Assembly: GCA_016936975.1 (NCBI GenBank)
Contig: JAFGWU010000062.1
Coordinates: forward strand, 1-64,000
Direction: 5' to 3'
DNA: 64,000 nucleotides
Origin: Bacteroidales bacterium
GTDB taxonomy: Bacteria; Bacteroidota; Bacteroidia; Bacteroidales; GCA-2748055
In this document: piece after piece, positions 54,370 through 63,206 of the stretch
How the letters are laid out: each line of letters starts with the position of its first letter
Numbering within the stretch: position 1 is the stretch's first letter
Made by a program: the position numbers and the translations under genes
The notes under the pieces: model-generated
What the model saw: only the letters and a program-made list of their open reading frames with translations
Databases searched by the model: none
What the model was told of the DNA's origin: nothing

Positions 54370-54377
54370 CAAAAGTA
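54370..54377 (-). promoter_or_regulatory. -7 promoter box for glnS
   Basis: Minus-strand TACTTTTG matches TAnnTTTG, 22 bases before the glnS ATG. The expected -33 place falls inside the 8-bp tandem repeats and reads TCG, one base from TTG. Confidence 0.45.
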
Positions 54378-54387
54378 GTAATTATTG

Positions 54388-54443
54388 GCGATTAAGCGAT
54401 TAAGCGATTAGGCGAATGGGCGATTAAGCGATTAAGCGAATGG
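54388..54443. repeat. 8-bp tandem repeats between glnS and folB
   Basis: Seven consecutive 8-bp units: GCGATTAA twice, GCGATTAG, GCGAATGG, GCGATTAA twice, GCGAATGG. The last three units partly repeat the order of the earlier ones. Copy number could vary by slippage. The units begin where the -33 region of the glnS promoter is expected. Confidence 0.85.
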
Positions 54444-54582
54444 TCCTTCTTCGTCCCGATTGCCCGGGATTACGGAGGATAAAAGCGGATGAATTCCGAA
54501 GAGAAAATAATTTTGTAATTTAGGGAGCGGGGGATTGACCATCAACAGAAATCATTATCAGGGAATTTTAAAATAATCCGGA

Positions 54583-54942
54583 ATGGGAAAGATCATCATT
54601 GAGGAAATGGAGTTTTACGCCTTTCACGGGCATTATAAGGAGGAGCAGATCGTTGGCAACCGCTTTTTGGTCGACCTGGAGATTGAAGGGGATATGAGCA
54701 TTCCAGCCTCGAGCGACAGGCTCGGGGATGCGATCAATTACCAGGTAGCCTACCGGTTGATCCGGGAAGAGATGCGGAAAAAGAAATCCAATCTCCTGGA
54801 AAATATTGCCAAACGGATTCTCGATGCGCTGTTCGATAATCTTAAAGGAATCGAGCGGGCTACCGTGCGGGTCAGGAAGATGAATCCACCCCTGGGCGGG
54901 CCCATCAAATCGATTGGCGTAACTTTAACAAGAGAAAATTGA
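54583..54942 (+). CDS. folB: dihydroneopterin aldolase
   Basis: Folate pathway enzyme splitting 7,8-dihydroneopterin to 6-hydroxymethyl-dihydropterin and glycolaldehyde. The protein has 119 residues. EMEFYAFHGHYKEEQIVGNRFLVDL holds the family's active-site Tyr/His/Glu block, INYQVAYRLI the pterin-binding Tyr, and VRKMNPPLGGPI the catalytic lysine. The length is normal. The lyase gene begins 8 bp after its stop. Confidence 0.95.
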   Translation: MGKIIIEEMEFYAFHGHYKEEQIVGNRFLVDLEIEGDMSIPASSDRLGDAINYQVAYRLIREEMRKKKSNLLENIAKRILDALFDNLKGIERATVRVRKMNPPLGGPIKSIGVTLTREN

Positions 54943-54950
54943 GATGGGTA

Positions 54951-57449
54951 ATGAAATATATAAGAGCGATACGGGGATTATTTTTCGTGGTGATCATCCT
55001 GTTGTCCTTTTTCCATGCCCGGGCACAGCGGCAGGTGGAGTATCTCAACCGGGGGATGGACGTTCACCGGATCAGTGATGAGGCGGTTTTTATAAGCTGG
55101 AGACTGCTTTTCACTGACCCTGAAGGGATCGGGTTTGACTGCTTCCGGACCACCGACTGGATCGATTTCACGAAGCTGAATGATGAACCGGTACACGACA
55201 GGACCAATTGGCTGGATCATCCGGGAGATTTCAGCAAGCAGTTTTATTATTTCGTGCGTCCGGTAAAGCAGGGGAGAATCTATCCTGCATCCGGGGCTTC
55301 CGTTCTATCGGCGAATGCCCCAATTACCTTATCGGGAATTGACCAGTCCTATCATTCTTTCTCTCTTCCGGCAGATATTATAAGTGTGGACCGAATCGGG
55401 GTAGGCGATCTTGACGGGGACGGGACCTATGATTTTATTGTTAAACATCCCGTACAGGTGGCCGATCCCGGCGTTTTTGTAAAGCCTGAAGAGACCTATA
55501 AGATTGATGCCTATTTAAGCGATGGCACATTCTTATGGCGACGGGACCTTGGCTGGAACATCGTGTTGGGGATCTGGTGGTCGCCCATGGTGGTTTACGA
55601 CCTTGACGGGGACGGAAGGGCCGAGGTGGTCATGAAAACAGCTCCGACAGATGTGGATTACCGGAATGAGGAGGGACGGGTTCTTACCGGCCCGGAATAT
55701 TTTTCGGTTTTTGACGGGCTGACGGGGGAAGAACTGGCACGAGAGGATTGGATACCAAGGGGTAATATCAGTGACTGGGGCGACAGCTACGGTAACCGGG
55801 TGAACCGGAACCTGATGTGTGTCGCTTACCTGGACGGGGAAAAGCCGAGCGTGATCATTTTCAGGGGGACCTACGGGCTGATGAAAGCGGAAGCCTGGAA
55901 CTTCCGGGAAGGGGTCCTCTCGAGGGTATGGATATGGTCGAATGAGGGAATGGGAACAGAGTACCAGTCACAGGGGTTTCATAACATCCGGGTGGCGGAT
56001 ATTGATGACGACGGAAAGGATGAGATCATCAACGGCTCCGTCGTCATTGATGATGACGGTTCAACCATCTATTCGACCGGGCAGGGTCATGGTGACCGGT
56101 TTGTGGTGACGGATATCAACCCTTTCCGCGAAGGTCTTGAAACATGGTATGCCATGGAAGATCCGGAGTGGTATGATTACCCCATCCACCTTAGAGATAC
56201 AGAGACAGGAGAACTGATATTCGGGAAGGGGGACGACAGTTGGGGAGATGTCGGCAGGGGCCTTGCCGCGGACATTGACCCTGGTTATGCAGGACTGGAA
56301 CTCTGGACCAGTACAGGCCCTCTTTATTCGGCAACAGGAGCAGTAATTTTTCCTGAAGGCCCCCGGTATGCAAATACTTTTGTGTGTGAATTCGGAATCT
56401 GGTGGGACGATGACCTGCTGAGGGAGCTGACCCAGTTCGGACGGCTGCTGAAGTTTAATTATTCCACCGGCGTAACCGACCGGATCGGAACCGTTATCAG
56501 GGATAATTTCTGTATTGCGGATATCCTGGGGGACTGGCGTGAAGAGGTGATTGGTTTTTCGGGTGGTGAACTGAGAATATATGCGCCAACAACTCCTGCT
56601 TCCAACCGTTTCAGCAGTTTCATGCACGACCCGGTTTACCGTCTCGACGTGGCCACCATGACCATGGGGTACCGGCAGTCGGCCCATCCCGGTTTCTACA
56701 TGGGTTTCGGCATGGATGAGCCACCGCGTTACACGCATGAAATAACCGGGATGCCCGATACGGCCCTGGTAATAAATCCGATAAGGTTTGATTTCGGACC
56801 TTCGGAGGCGAGTCCGGTGGAGGAGGATTATATTCAGATTCTCCCTGGTGTAAAGTATGGCTGGGCATTCAGTGATCCGTTGTCGGGTGCGGATCGCCAG
56901 TCGGCCGATCCGTTGCTGAGGGATTTTATCACGGGAAATGAACCGTCACTGTTCCAGATCCCCCTGATGAACGGAACGTACCAGGTAATCGTGATCTCCG
57001 GGGATGAAATGGAAGCCAATGAAACCTACGTGTTGATCAATGGAAAGCCGGTCCTTGAATTGATCAGTGAACCGGGTGCATTTGCCACGGATGTTTTTGA
57101 AACGGAAGTAGATTCGGGAATTCTCGATCTGACTTTTTACGGTGCTCCCTGGAAAATCAACGGGCTTGAAGTGATCAATACGGAACTGTTCGATTACAGG
57201 GAACCCTTCCGGGCGGATGTTGCCGGTGCGGAAATATTTTATGATCCATCAGCCGGATTGCTTCACATAAAATCGGAGAGACCCTGCCGGGATGTCATCT
57301 TGTTCAGCCTGGAAGGGAAAAAGGTTTTTCACCGGGAGCATCCCATGGCGCCTGAGCTGGATATTGCCGGCCTGCCCCCCGGGATCTATATTGTAAGGGT
57401 TGGATACAGCGGCTTTGAGGTATATAAAAAGATAGCCGTATTACGATAA
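54951..57449 (+). CDS. rhamnogalacturonan lyase (PL11) with T9SS sorting domain
   Basis: An 832-residue secreted pectin-degrading enzyme. A signal peptide (1-26) leads into the PL11 fold: VEYLNRGMDVHRISD, then the eight-bladed propeller with calcium loops VGDLDGDGTYDF, VYDLDGDGRAEVVMKTAP and VADIDDDGKDEI, and the GDSYGNRVNRNL segment. A C-terminal carbohydrate-binding-like module (about 620-745) and a type A sorting domain (ending IAGLPPGIYIVRV ... KIAVLR) indicate T9SS export to the surface. Endo- and exo-acting forms of PL11 look alike. The ATG at 54951 directly precedes the signal peptide. No SusC/D pair is adjacent. Confidence 0.9.
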   Translation: MKYIRAIRGLFFVVIILLSFFHARAQRQVEYLNRGMDVHRISDEAVFISWRLLFTDPEGIGFDCFRTTDWIDFTKLNDEPVHDRTNWLDHPGDFSKQFYYFVRPVKQGRIYPASGASVLSANAPITLSGIDQSYHSFSLPADIISVDRIGVGDLDGDGTYDFIVKHPVQVADPGVFVKPEETYKIDAYLSDGTFLWRRDLGWNIVLGIWWSPMVVYDLDGDGRAEVVMKTAPTDVDYRNEEGRVLTGPEYFSVFDGLTGEELAREDWIPRGNISDWGDSYGNRVNRNLMCVAYLDGEKPSVIIFRGTYGLMKAEAWNFREGVLSRVWIWSNEGMGTEYQSQGFHNIRVADIDDDGKDEIINGSVVIDDDGSTIYSTGQGHGDRFVVTDINPFREGLETWYAMEDPEWYDYPIHLRDTETGELIFGKGDDSWGDVGRGLAADIDPGYAGLELWTSTGPLYSATGAVIFPEGPRYANTFVCEFGIWWDDDLLRELTQFGRLLKFNYSTGVTDRIGTVIRDNFCIADILGDWREEVIGFSGGELRIYAPTTPASNRFSSFMHDPVYRLDVATMTMGYRQSAHPGFYMGFGMDEPPRYTHEITGMPDTALVINPIRFDFGPSEASPVEEDYIQILPGVKYGWAFSDPLSGADRQSADPLLRDFITGNEPSLFQIPLMNGTYQVIVISGDEMEANETYVLINGKPVLELISEPGAFATDVFETEVDSGILDLTFYGAPWKINGLEVINTELFDYREPFRADVAGAEIFYDPSAGLLHIKSERPCRDVILFSLEGKKVFHREHPMAPELDIAGLPPGIYIVRVGYSGFEVYKKIAVLR

Positions 57450-57533
57450 TCCTGTTTTGATACCCCCTCTCTCTGCGTAACCAGTTTCTGATATATCTGC
57501 ATACATTTGATTATCAAGTTGCCCGGGCATTCC

Positions 57534-57567
57534 AAAAAAAATGGGGATGTCACCGGACATCCCCATT
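57534..57567 (-). terminator. terminator of the 351-residue protein gene
   Basis: A perfect 12-bp stem (AATGGGGATGTC against GACATCCCCATT) with an ACCG loop, followed on the minus strand by seven or more Ts. It is a strong intrinsic terminator for the leftward gene. Confidence 0.92.
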
Positions 57568-57587
57568 CACTATGTGTCAGCCAGAGG

Positions 57588-58643
57588 TTATTGAATGACC
57601 AGTTTCAGGTATTCGATATGGCCATTCAGTTCAAGTCCGAGATGATAGATTCCGGCGGCATAATCACCGGCATTCAACTGGATAAAGTTTTTGCCTGCAA
57701 CGGCATCCCTGGTGAATGTGGCAATACGCTGACCGGTGATGTTGTAGAGTGTTGCAACAGCCTGACCATGTACGGGAGCGTTAAAACGGACGATGAAATT
57801 TTCGGATGCCGGGTTCGGGAACGCGGCAAGTTCATATGCTTCCCTGCTTACTTCCTTCACTCCAACGGTCATTCCATCAAACGCCCATTCACAGGCATTG
57901 TGTATAATCTGGAAGAACTCGGGGGTACCTTCGCTCACCCCGGTGGTTCCGGCATCCAGTCCCATACCAAGCATCCCCCAGAGGAAGACCCTGTTGGGCA
58001 GATCGGTATCCTCAATGGCAATCATGGTCCAGAAACCGTCCATATCCTGGTGGGCCCTGCTCACGGCCAGTTTTGATGTATAGGTCTGGTTCTCTTCAAT
58101 AAATGAGACGGAGCGGATGGTTGTCGGATCCTCAATTTCACCTGTCGTCCAGCGGATCTCGTCATCCACGTTGAAGTTCCGGGTAATCCAGTGGTTGTTA
58201 TCCTTGATGACAATATACTGGTCATCCTCCGATCCTTCTCCTTCAGCTGTGTGAATGAAAGTGGTTTCATCATTGACGGATAACCAGTTCCAACGGCCAT
58301 CCCTGGGTACGTATCCTTCCATGTTCACAATGGGGATCGGAATATATGTTTCAGCCTCAGGGTCGCCAAGATAGTTTACATCACCGGAGCTGATCTGCTC
58401 GGAAACAAGGATTCCGTCGTACTGGGAAAAATCGGCACTGGCAGCATCTGCACCTGTGAAATATACAGGTCCGTACCCCCAGGCGGCGAGGCTGTCAAAC
58501 AGATCCTGCTCCGACTGATAGGTAAGAGATTCAAGGCTTGCAGAACGACCAATAAGCATGACCGCTTTTTGACTGAAAGCCGTGGTAGAAACAGATGCCA
58601 GTATCAGCGCAACAGCGATAAAAGATTTGTAGATTTTTTTCAT
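57588..58643 (-). CDS. secreted T9SS-sorted protein of unknown function
   Basis: A 351-residue exported protein. The signal peptide (about 1-24) ends TTAFS. The body (about 26-262) starts with alternating strands and helices: VMLIGRSASLESLTYQSEQ, LFDSLAAWGYGPVYFTG, YDGILVSEQISSGDVNYLG. This resembles a flavodoxin/GATase-like alpha-beta layout, as in trehalose utilisation-type domains, but I cannot assign it. The C-terminal type A sorting domain (about 270-351: AFPNPASENFIV ... GIYHLGLEL) is clear. It is monocistronic, between two carbohydrate regions. Confidence 0.8.
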   Translation of the reverse strand: MKKIYKSFIAVALILASVSTTAFSQKAVMLIGRSASLESLTYQSEQDLFDSLAAWGYGPVYFTGADAASADFSQYDGILVSEQISSGDVNYLGDPEAETYIPIPIVNMEGYVPRDGRWNWLSVNDETTFIHTAEGEGSEDDQYIVIKDNNHWITRNFNVDDEIRWTTGEIEDPTTIRSVSFIEENQTYTSKLAVSRAHQDMDGFWTMIAIEDTDLPNRVFLWGMLGMGLDAGTTGVSEGTPEFFQIIHNACEWAFDGMTVGVKEVSREAYELAAFPNPASENFIVRFNAPVHGQAVATLYNITGQRIATFTRDAVAGKNFIQLNAGDYAAGIYHLGLELNGHIEYLKLVIQ

Positions 58644-58811
58644 AACGCTTCGTTTTTGGTTAATAGATAAACACTTTCAGATTGTGAAGATATAAAATTA
58701 TTACAAAACGAAATGTTTAAAAAATGTCAAAATAACGGGGATACATTAACAAAACAGAGATTTAGAGCCTGTTTATCAGTTCTTTGATCATCTGTTGGAA
58801 TGTCTGTTATC

Positions 58812-58872
58812 GACTCACTGCGCTCGTGTGATGATCCGCCTTCGGCGGGGGGTGATGGACTCACTGCGTTCG
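58812..58872. repeat. direct repeat flanking a GC hairpin
   Basis: GACTCACTGCGCTCG (58812-58826) recurs as GACTCACTGCGTTCG (58858-58872) with one mismatch. Between them CCGCC-TTC-GGCGG forms a small stable hairpin (58836-58848). The composition is more GC-rich than the flanks. It lies in the 267-bp gap behind the GH3 gene and looks like an interspersed repeat. Confidence 0.6.
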
Positions 58873-58910
58873 CTTGAGAAAAACAGTTCTGCTGTTGTGT
58901 TACTGCAGAT

Positions 58911-61142
58911 TTACCTGTTCAGAGTAAAGGTAACGTATTCATCAACCTGTGAATGGGGTCCGACGTAAATCCTGAATTCTCCCGGTTCTGCACGATATTC
59001 CATGTTGATGTCGTAAAACCGCAGGTCATCTTCTGTGATTGTGAACTGAACCAGCTTTTCCTCTCCGGGATCCAGGGAGATTTTACTGAAACCTTTGAGC
59101 TCTTTCAGGGGCCTTGTCACACTGCCGACCAGGTCGCGGACGTAGCACTGGACGATCTCCTCCCCGGCACATTTGCCTGTATTTTTTACAGTTACAGAGA
59201 CAGTCAGGGAGTCTCCGGCGGAGATGCTGTTTTTATCCGGTGAGATGGTCCCGTATTCGAAAGTAGAATAGCTGAGTCCGTATCCAAAGGGATAGAGCGG
59301 TTCATTAAGTGCATCGAGATATTTGCTGGTATATTTATTTTCAGCATTGAAAGGCCTCCCGGTATTTTTGGTGTTGTAAAAAACAGGAATCTGTCCGACA
59401 TTCCGGGGAAAGGTTATGGCCAGTTTTGCGGACGGGTTACAATCCCCGCTGAGGATATCGGCCACGGCGTCACCGGTCCGGGTTCCAGGGTGCCAGGCAT
59501 AGAGGATGGCCGGGATGTGTTCGTCCATCCAGTTGATGGTCAGCGGGCGGCCTGCAAAAACAACGGCCACAACCGGTGTTCCTGTCTCATGAATTTTTTC
59601 CAGCAGTTGCTGCTGCACCCCCGGCAGGTCGAGGCAGGTGCGGCTTGCTGCCTCACCGCTCTGCTGATGATTCTCTCCTATTGCCAGAATGACCAGGTCG
59701 GACTGGCCCGCAAGAGATATCGCGGCCCGGAAGCCGCTCATATCATTGCCGGTGAAATCACAGCCCTTCAGGACCTTTATGGAAGCCGCCGGGAATTTTT
59801 TTCTCAATCCCTCTTCAACCGTTACCACCTTGCCGGCGTCACCCGATGCGTGCCAGGTTCCCATCACATCCACGCGGTTATCAGCCAGCGGCCCGATGAG
59901 GGCAATCTTTTTAACCGATTGCTGCACCGGGAGGAGCGGGGTTCCGTTCACCGGTTCGTTCTTCAGGAGGACCATCGATTTACGGGCGGCAACCAGGGCA
60001 TGTTCCATCAGTTCGTCGGAATAAAGCACCGCTTTCTCACGTTCTTCATCCAGGTAACGGTAAGGATCATCGAACAGGCCCAGGTCGTATTTCAGGGCGA
60101 GAACCCGTTTTACAGCCCGGTTCACATCCTCTTCACTGAATACTCCTTCGTTCACCAGTTCAGCGAGGTAGTCATTGAAGACACTGCCCTGCATATCCAT
60201 ATCCACACCTGCCCGAAACGCCAGTTCACCGGCATGTTTCAGGTCTTCTGCCACACCGTGGGGGATCAGTTCGTTGATGGATGTGTAATCGGTCACCACC
60301 ATCCCTTTAAAACCCCACTTGTCCCTGAGGATATCCGTCAGGTAGGCTTTGCTGGCGGTGACCGGAACACCGTTAATCTCATTGAAAGAGGACATGACGG
60401 TTGCGACGCCGGCATCGACAGCGGCTTTATAGGGGGGCAGGTAGACCTCCCTGATGGTCCGTTCGGAAAGGTCGACAACATGATAATCTCTCCCTGCCTG
60501 GGGGGCACCGTAAACGGCGAAATGCTTCACACAAGCTGCAAGGGTAAAAACGTCGGAAAGATCCGTTCCCTGGTAACCTTCAACGCGGGCGTGTGCATAC
60601 AGACTGCCCAGGAGGGGATCCTCCCCGGAACCTTCTGCAATACGCCCCCAGCGGGGATCCCTTGCAATATCCACCATGGGATTGAAGGTCCAGTTCAATC
60701 CCGATGCAGCGGCTTCTTTGGCCGATAAAGCAGCGGTTTTTTTAACCATTCCGGGGTCCCAGGAGCATGCTTCGGCAAGGGGAATAGGGAAAATGGTCCG
60801 GTGCCCGTGAATCACATCGTATCCGAACAACAGGGGGATCCCCAGCCGCGTTTCCTCGACAGCCATCCGCTGCAGCTCCCTGTTATAGGCAACTGTATGG
60901 GCATTGAAGAGGTTCCCGCAACGGCCGCTGAGGATATCCTGCCTGTAGTTTTCATTCAGGACGGGACCCGTTATATCCCATCCGCTGGTGAACAGCGTCA
61001 GCTGTCCGATCTTTTCCTCCAGCGTCATTTCGCTCAACAGGGAATCGATAAATTTCTCCTTCTGTGCGGATCCGGTCTCCGGATGGTCACAGGAAACGGC
61101 CAGCAATAACAGCAGCCCGGTGGTAATCATCAGTAAGCGCAT
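58911..61142 (-). CDS. GH3 family beta-glucosidase (lipoprotein)
   Basis: A 743-residue glycoside hydrolase. The lipobox LLAVSC puts the lipidated cysteine at 18. The GH3 N-terminal domain has LTLEEKIGQL-like LEEKIGQLTLF, GYDVIHGHRTIFP, the DPRWGRIAEGSGEDP loop and the nucleophile Asp in GMVVTDYTS. The GH3 C-terminal domain and a fibronectin-III-like domain (about 650-743) follow. The neighbouring GH144 gene suggests sophoro-oligosaccharides (beta-1,2-glucose) as substrate, but a general beta-glucosidase is possible. The start at 61142 begins the lipoprotein signal. Confidence 0.93.
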   Translation of the reverse strand: MRLLMITTGLLLLLAVSCDHPETGSAQKEKFIDSLLSEMTLEEKIGQLTLFTSGWDITGPVLNENYRQDILSGRCGNLFNAHTVAYNRELQRMAVEETRLGIPLLFGYDVIHGHRTIFPIPLAEACSWDPGMVKKTAALSAKEAAASGLNWTFNPMVDIARDPRWGRIAEGSGEDPLLGSLYAHARVEGYQGTDLSDVFTLAACVKHFAVYGAPQAGRDYHVVDLSERTIREVYLPPYKAAVDAGVATVMSSFNEINGVPVTASKAYLTDILRDKWGFKGMVVTDYTSINELIPHGVAEDLKHAGELAFRAGVDMDMQGSVFNDYLAELVNEGVFSEEDVNRAVKRVLALKYDLGLFDDPYRYLDEEREKAVLYSDELMEHALVAARKSMVLLKNEPVNGTPLLPVQQSVKKIALIGPLADNRVDVMGTWHASGDAGKVVTVEEGLRKKFPAASIKVLKGCDFTGNDMSGFRAAISLAGQSDLVILAIGENHQQSGEAASRTCLDLPGVQQQLLEKIHETGTPVVAVVFAGRPLTINWMDEHIPAILYAWHPGTRTGDAVADILSGDCNPSAKLAITFPRNVGQIPVFYNTKNTGRPFNAENKYTSKYLDALNEPLYPFGYGLSYSTFEYGTISPDKNSISAGDSLTVSVTVKNTGKCAGEEIVQCYVRDLVGSVTRPLKELKGFSKISLDPGEEKLVQFTITEDDLRFYDINMEYRAEPGEFRIYVGPHSQVDEYVTFTLNR

Positions 61143-61156
61143 AGTCACATTTTTTA

Positions 61157-63136
61157 TTAATAGGTAAAACCAAGTTTTGTCAGTCCGGCCTGCACTTCGG
61201 GAGCCGACATAAACAGTTCCCACAGCAGTCCTGACCGGTAATTTTCAATCATCACGATAATGGGTCCCTGGTCGATGGCAATGTACGAGTCTGCCCACCA
61301 GTTCTCAGAGATATTAAATGCATCATAAAATCCATATTCCCCCCAGCATTTATCGCCCAAAAGATAGTAAAAATGTTTGAGTGCATCCATGGAATATCCG
61401 GGAGTGAAGGGCATGGAAGAGAGGGCCGCTGTCGGGGTAATTACCCCGCGGTCGTTCGTGGGAGAATGGGCGCTGTAGCCCTGGTTCCCGTCGCTGGCGG
61501 TGAGTCCCCAGCAATCCCTGCTGTATCCGGTATAACCGTTCGGATTACGGATGCAGTGCATACGGTTAATAAGGGTATGGCTCACATTCTGCTCCAGGTA
61601 GGAGGCATACTGATCCGCAAGGTTTCGGGGATCAAGCCCCAGGAAGGAGTAATGAGCAAAAAACAGGGGGCCGCCAAAATCGTATCCTAAAGGCAGGGTA
61701 ATATCATAAAAGCTGTTCCCGTTCACAATGGCCCCGTTTCGGGCATATCCTTCATGATATACGGACGGGGGTATGGTGTGGGTGGGAGAGGAAGCCGCAA
61801 GCACGTAGACTATCAGAGCCTCGTTGTATCCCCTGATGGGCATGTTCATCTCCCACCCGTAGTCGGGCGACCAGTGCCAGTAAAGCACATCCTGTCCGCC
61901 CCGGGTGAACCAGTCCCATTCGACCCCATGCCAGAGTGTATCAATCCGGCTGATCAAGTCCTTTTCCGATGCACTGGATTCATCCAGGTATTGCCTGAGG
62001 GTAATCAGTCCCTGAACCATAAAAGCCGTTTCCACAAGGTCGGCACCGTCGTCCTTCTGGCTGAAGGGCTGAACGGTTCCTGTGGCTCCGTTGAGCCAGT
62101 GGGGCCAGGCCCCGTGGAACCGGTCGCAGGTCTCCAGGAAATCCAGGATCCTTTCGATCAGAGACAATCCCTCCGTCCGGGTAATAAAGCCGCGTTCCAT
62201 GCCCACAATAAGGGCCATGAGACCGAAACCCGATCCGCCCGATGTCACGGTATTGCCCGAAGTGTTGCGTTCACGGGCCATCCCGGACAGGGGGTGACTG
62301 AAATCATAGAAATATTTCAGAGTTTGCTTCTGAACAAGATCGAGGAGTTCTTCATCGCTCAGTGCCGGGAACTTATAGGTTGAATCGAGGGACGTGAAAA
62401 AGCTGTTCGAGAAACCTCCGAATTCATAATCATCATTGGAACGGAGGCTTGATGAGATGGTAAAATAGTATCTCGTGTAATCGTTGAGATCAGCGGTATT
62501 TAATATAGTGACATTCATAGAGTCTCCGGACAGGTTATATGCAAGGGAAGGGTTTCCCGAAAGGATGAAGAAGGATTGGTAGGTATCCCGATCCAGGGGA
62601 TCGGAGAAGGTAATATCCAGATGCAACTCAGAAAAGTCAATATCTTTCAAATCAGCCGGGGGATTAAAATCCTGTCCGTTCAGGGTGATCTGTTCGATTT
62701 TCAGGATCCCGTTCATGGTTGAAAAAGCATAGGTCATTCCCGGAAAGGTTTCTTTACGGGCACCGCGGATGTTTTTATGAATGGTCAGGGTGTAACCGGT
62801 GCGGTAGGAGAGTCTACCCTCAGGGGTGAGTACAATTGTTTTCAGGGCATCTGCATACGCAGTCGCAAAAACTACAGGGTTTCCTGCTTCATCTTCCAGT
62901 CCGAGGTTATCCTGTACCGTTGAGGTATCCAGCGGGCTGCTGAATTCAATCGTGATACTTTTATCCGCGGGGACACCATCTGTTACGGCGAATGCATCAA
63001 GACAGGCGGTCCCGACGCAGGCACGTACCAGCTGAAGGGTTCCGTATTCTTCTGGTTCATCCCTGTTGCATCCCGGGGAAAGGAGGGACAGAGCCGCAAT
63101 GGCAGGAAGGATAAGGAGTATTTTACGCAGGATCAT
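61157..63136 (-). CDS. GH144-like endo-beta-1,2-glucanase lipoprotein
   Basis: A 659-residue lipoprotein; LLSPGC gives Cys23. Residues about 30-255 are two Ig-like/Big5-type domains (ITIEFSSPLDTS; LDITFSDPLDRD). The C-terminal (alpha/alpha)6 domain (about 260-659) has the GH144 look: LLDLVQKQTLKYFYDFSHP, ERNTSGNTVTSGGSGFGLMA, RFHGAWPHWLNG, WHWSPDYGWEMN, YNEALIVYVLAASSP and WWADSYIAIDQGP. GH144 enzymes cleave beta-1,2-glucan. The family assignment is from memory of these motifs. It is 14 bp upstream of the GH3 gene in the same operon. Confidence 0.82.
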   Translation of the reverse strand: MILRKILLILPAIAALSLLSPGCNRDEPEEYGTLQLVRACVGTACLDAFAVTDGVPADKSITIEFSSPLDTSTVQDNLGLEDEAGNPVVFATAYADALKTIVLTPEGRLSYRTGYTLTIHKNIRGARKETFPGMTYAFSTMNGILKIEQITLNGQDFNPPADLKDIDFSELHLDITFSDPLDRDTYQSFFILSGNPSLAYNLSGDSMNVTILNTADLNDYTRYYFTISSSLRSNDDYEFGGFSNSFFTSLDSTYKFPALSDEELLDLVQKQTLKYFYDFSHPLSGMARERNTSGNTVTSGGSGFGLMALIVGMERGFITRTEGLSLIERILDFLETCDRFHGAWPHWLNGATGTVQPFSQKDDGADLVETAFMVQGLITLRQYLDESSASEKDLISRIDTLWHGVEWDWFTRGGQDVLYWHWSPDYGWEMNMPIRGYNEALIVYVLAASSPTHTIPPSVYHEGYARNGAIVNGNSFYDITLPLGYDFGGPLFFAHYSFLGLDPRNLADQYASYLEQNVSHTLINRMHCIRNPNGYTGYSRDCWGLTASDGNQGYSAHSPTNDRGVITPTAALSSMPFTPGYSMDALKHFYYLLGDKCWGEYGFYDAFNISENWWADSYIAIDQGPIIVMIENYRSGLLWELFMSAPEVQAGLTKLGFTY

Positions 63137-63206
63137 TTCAGGTTTTAATAAAGACAGAGGGCCGGCCAGCGACCCTCCGTCCTCTCATTAATCTATGAAA
63201 AACCAA

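Noticed and set aside
59490-60728. Rightward 412-codon ORF
   Set aside because: It is antisense to the GH3 gene, whose motifs are complete; the reading has no recognisable family.
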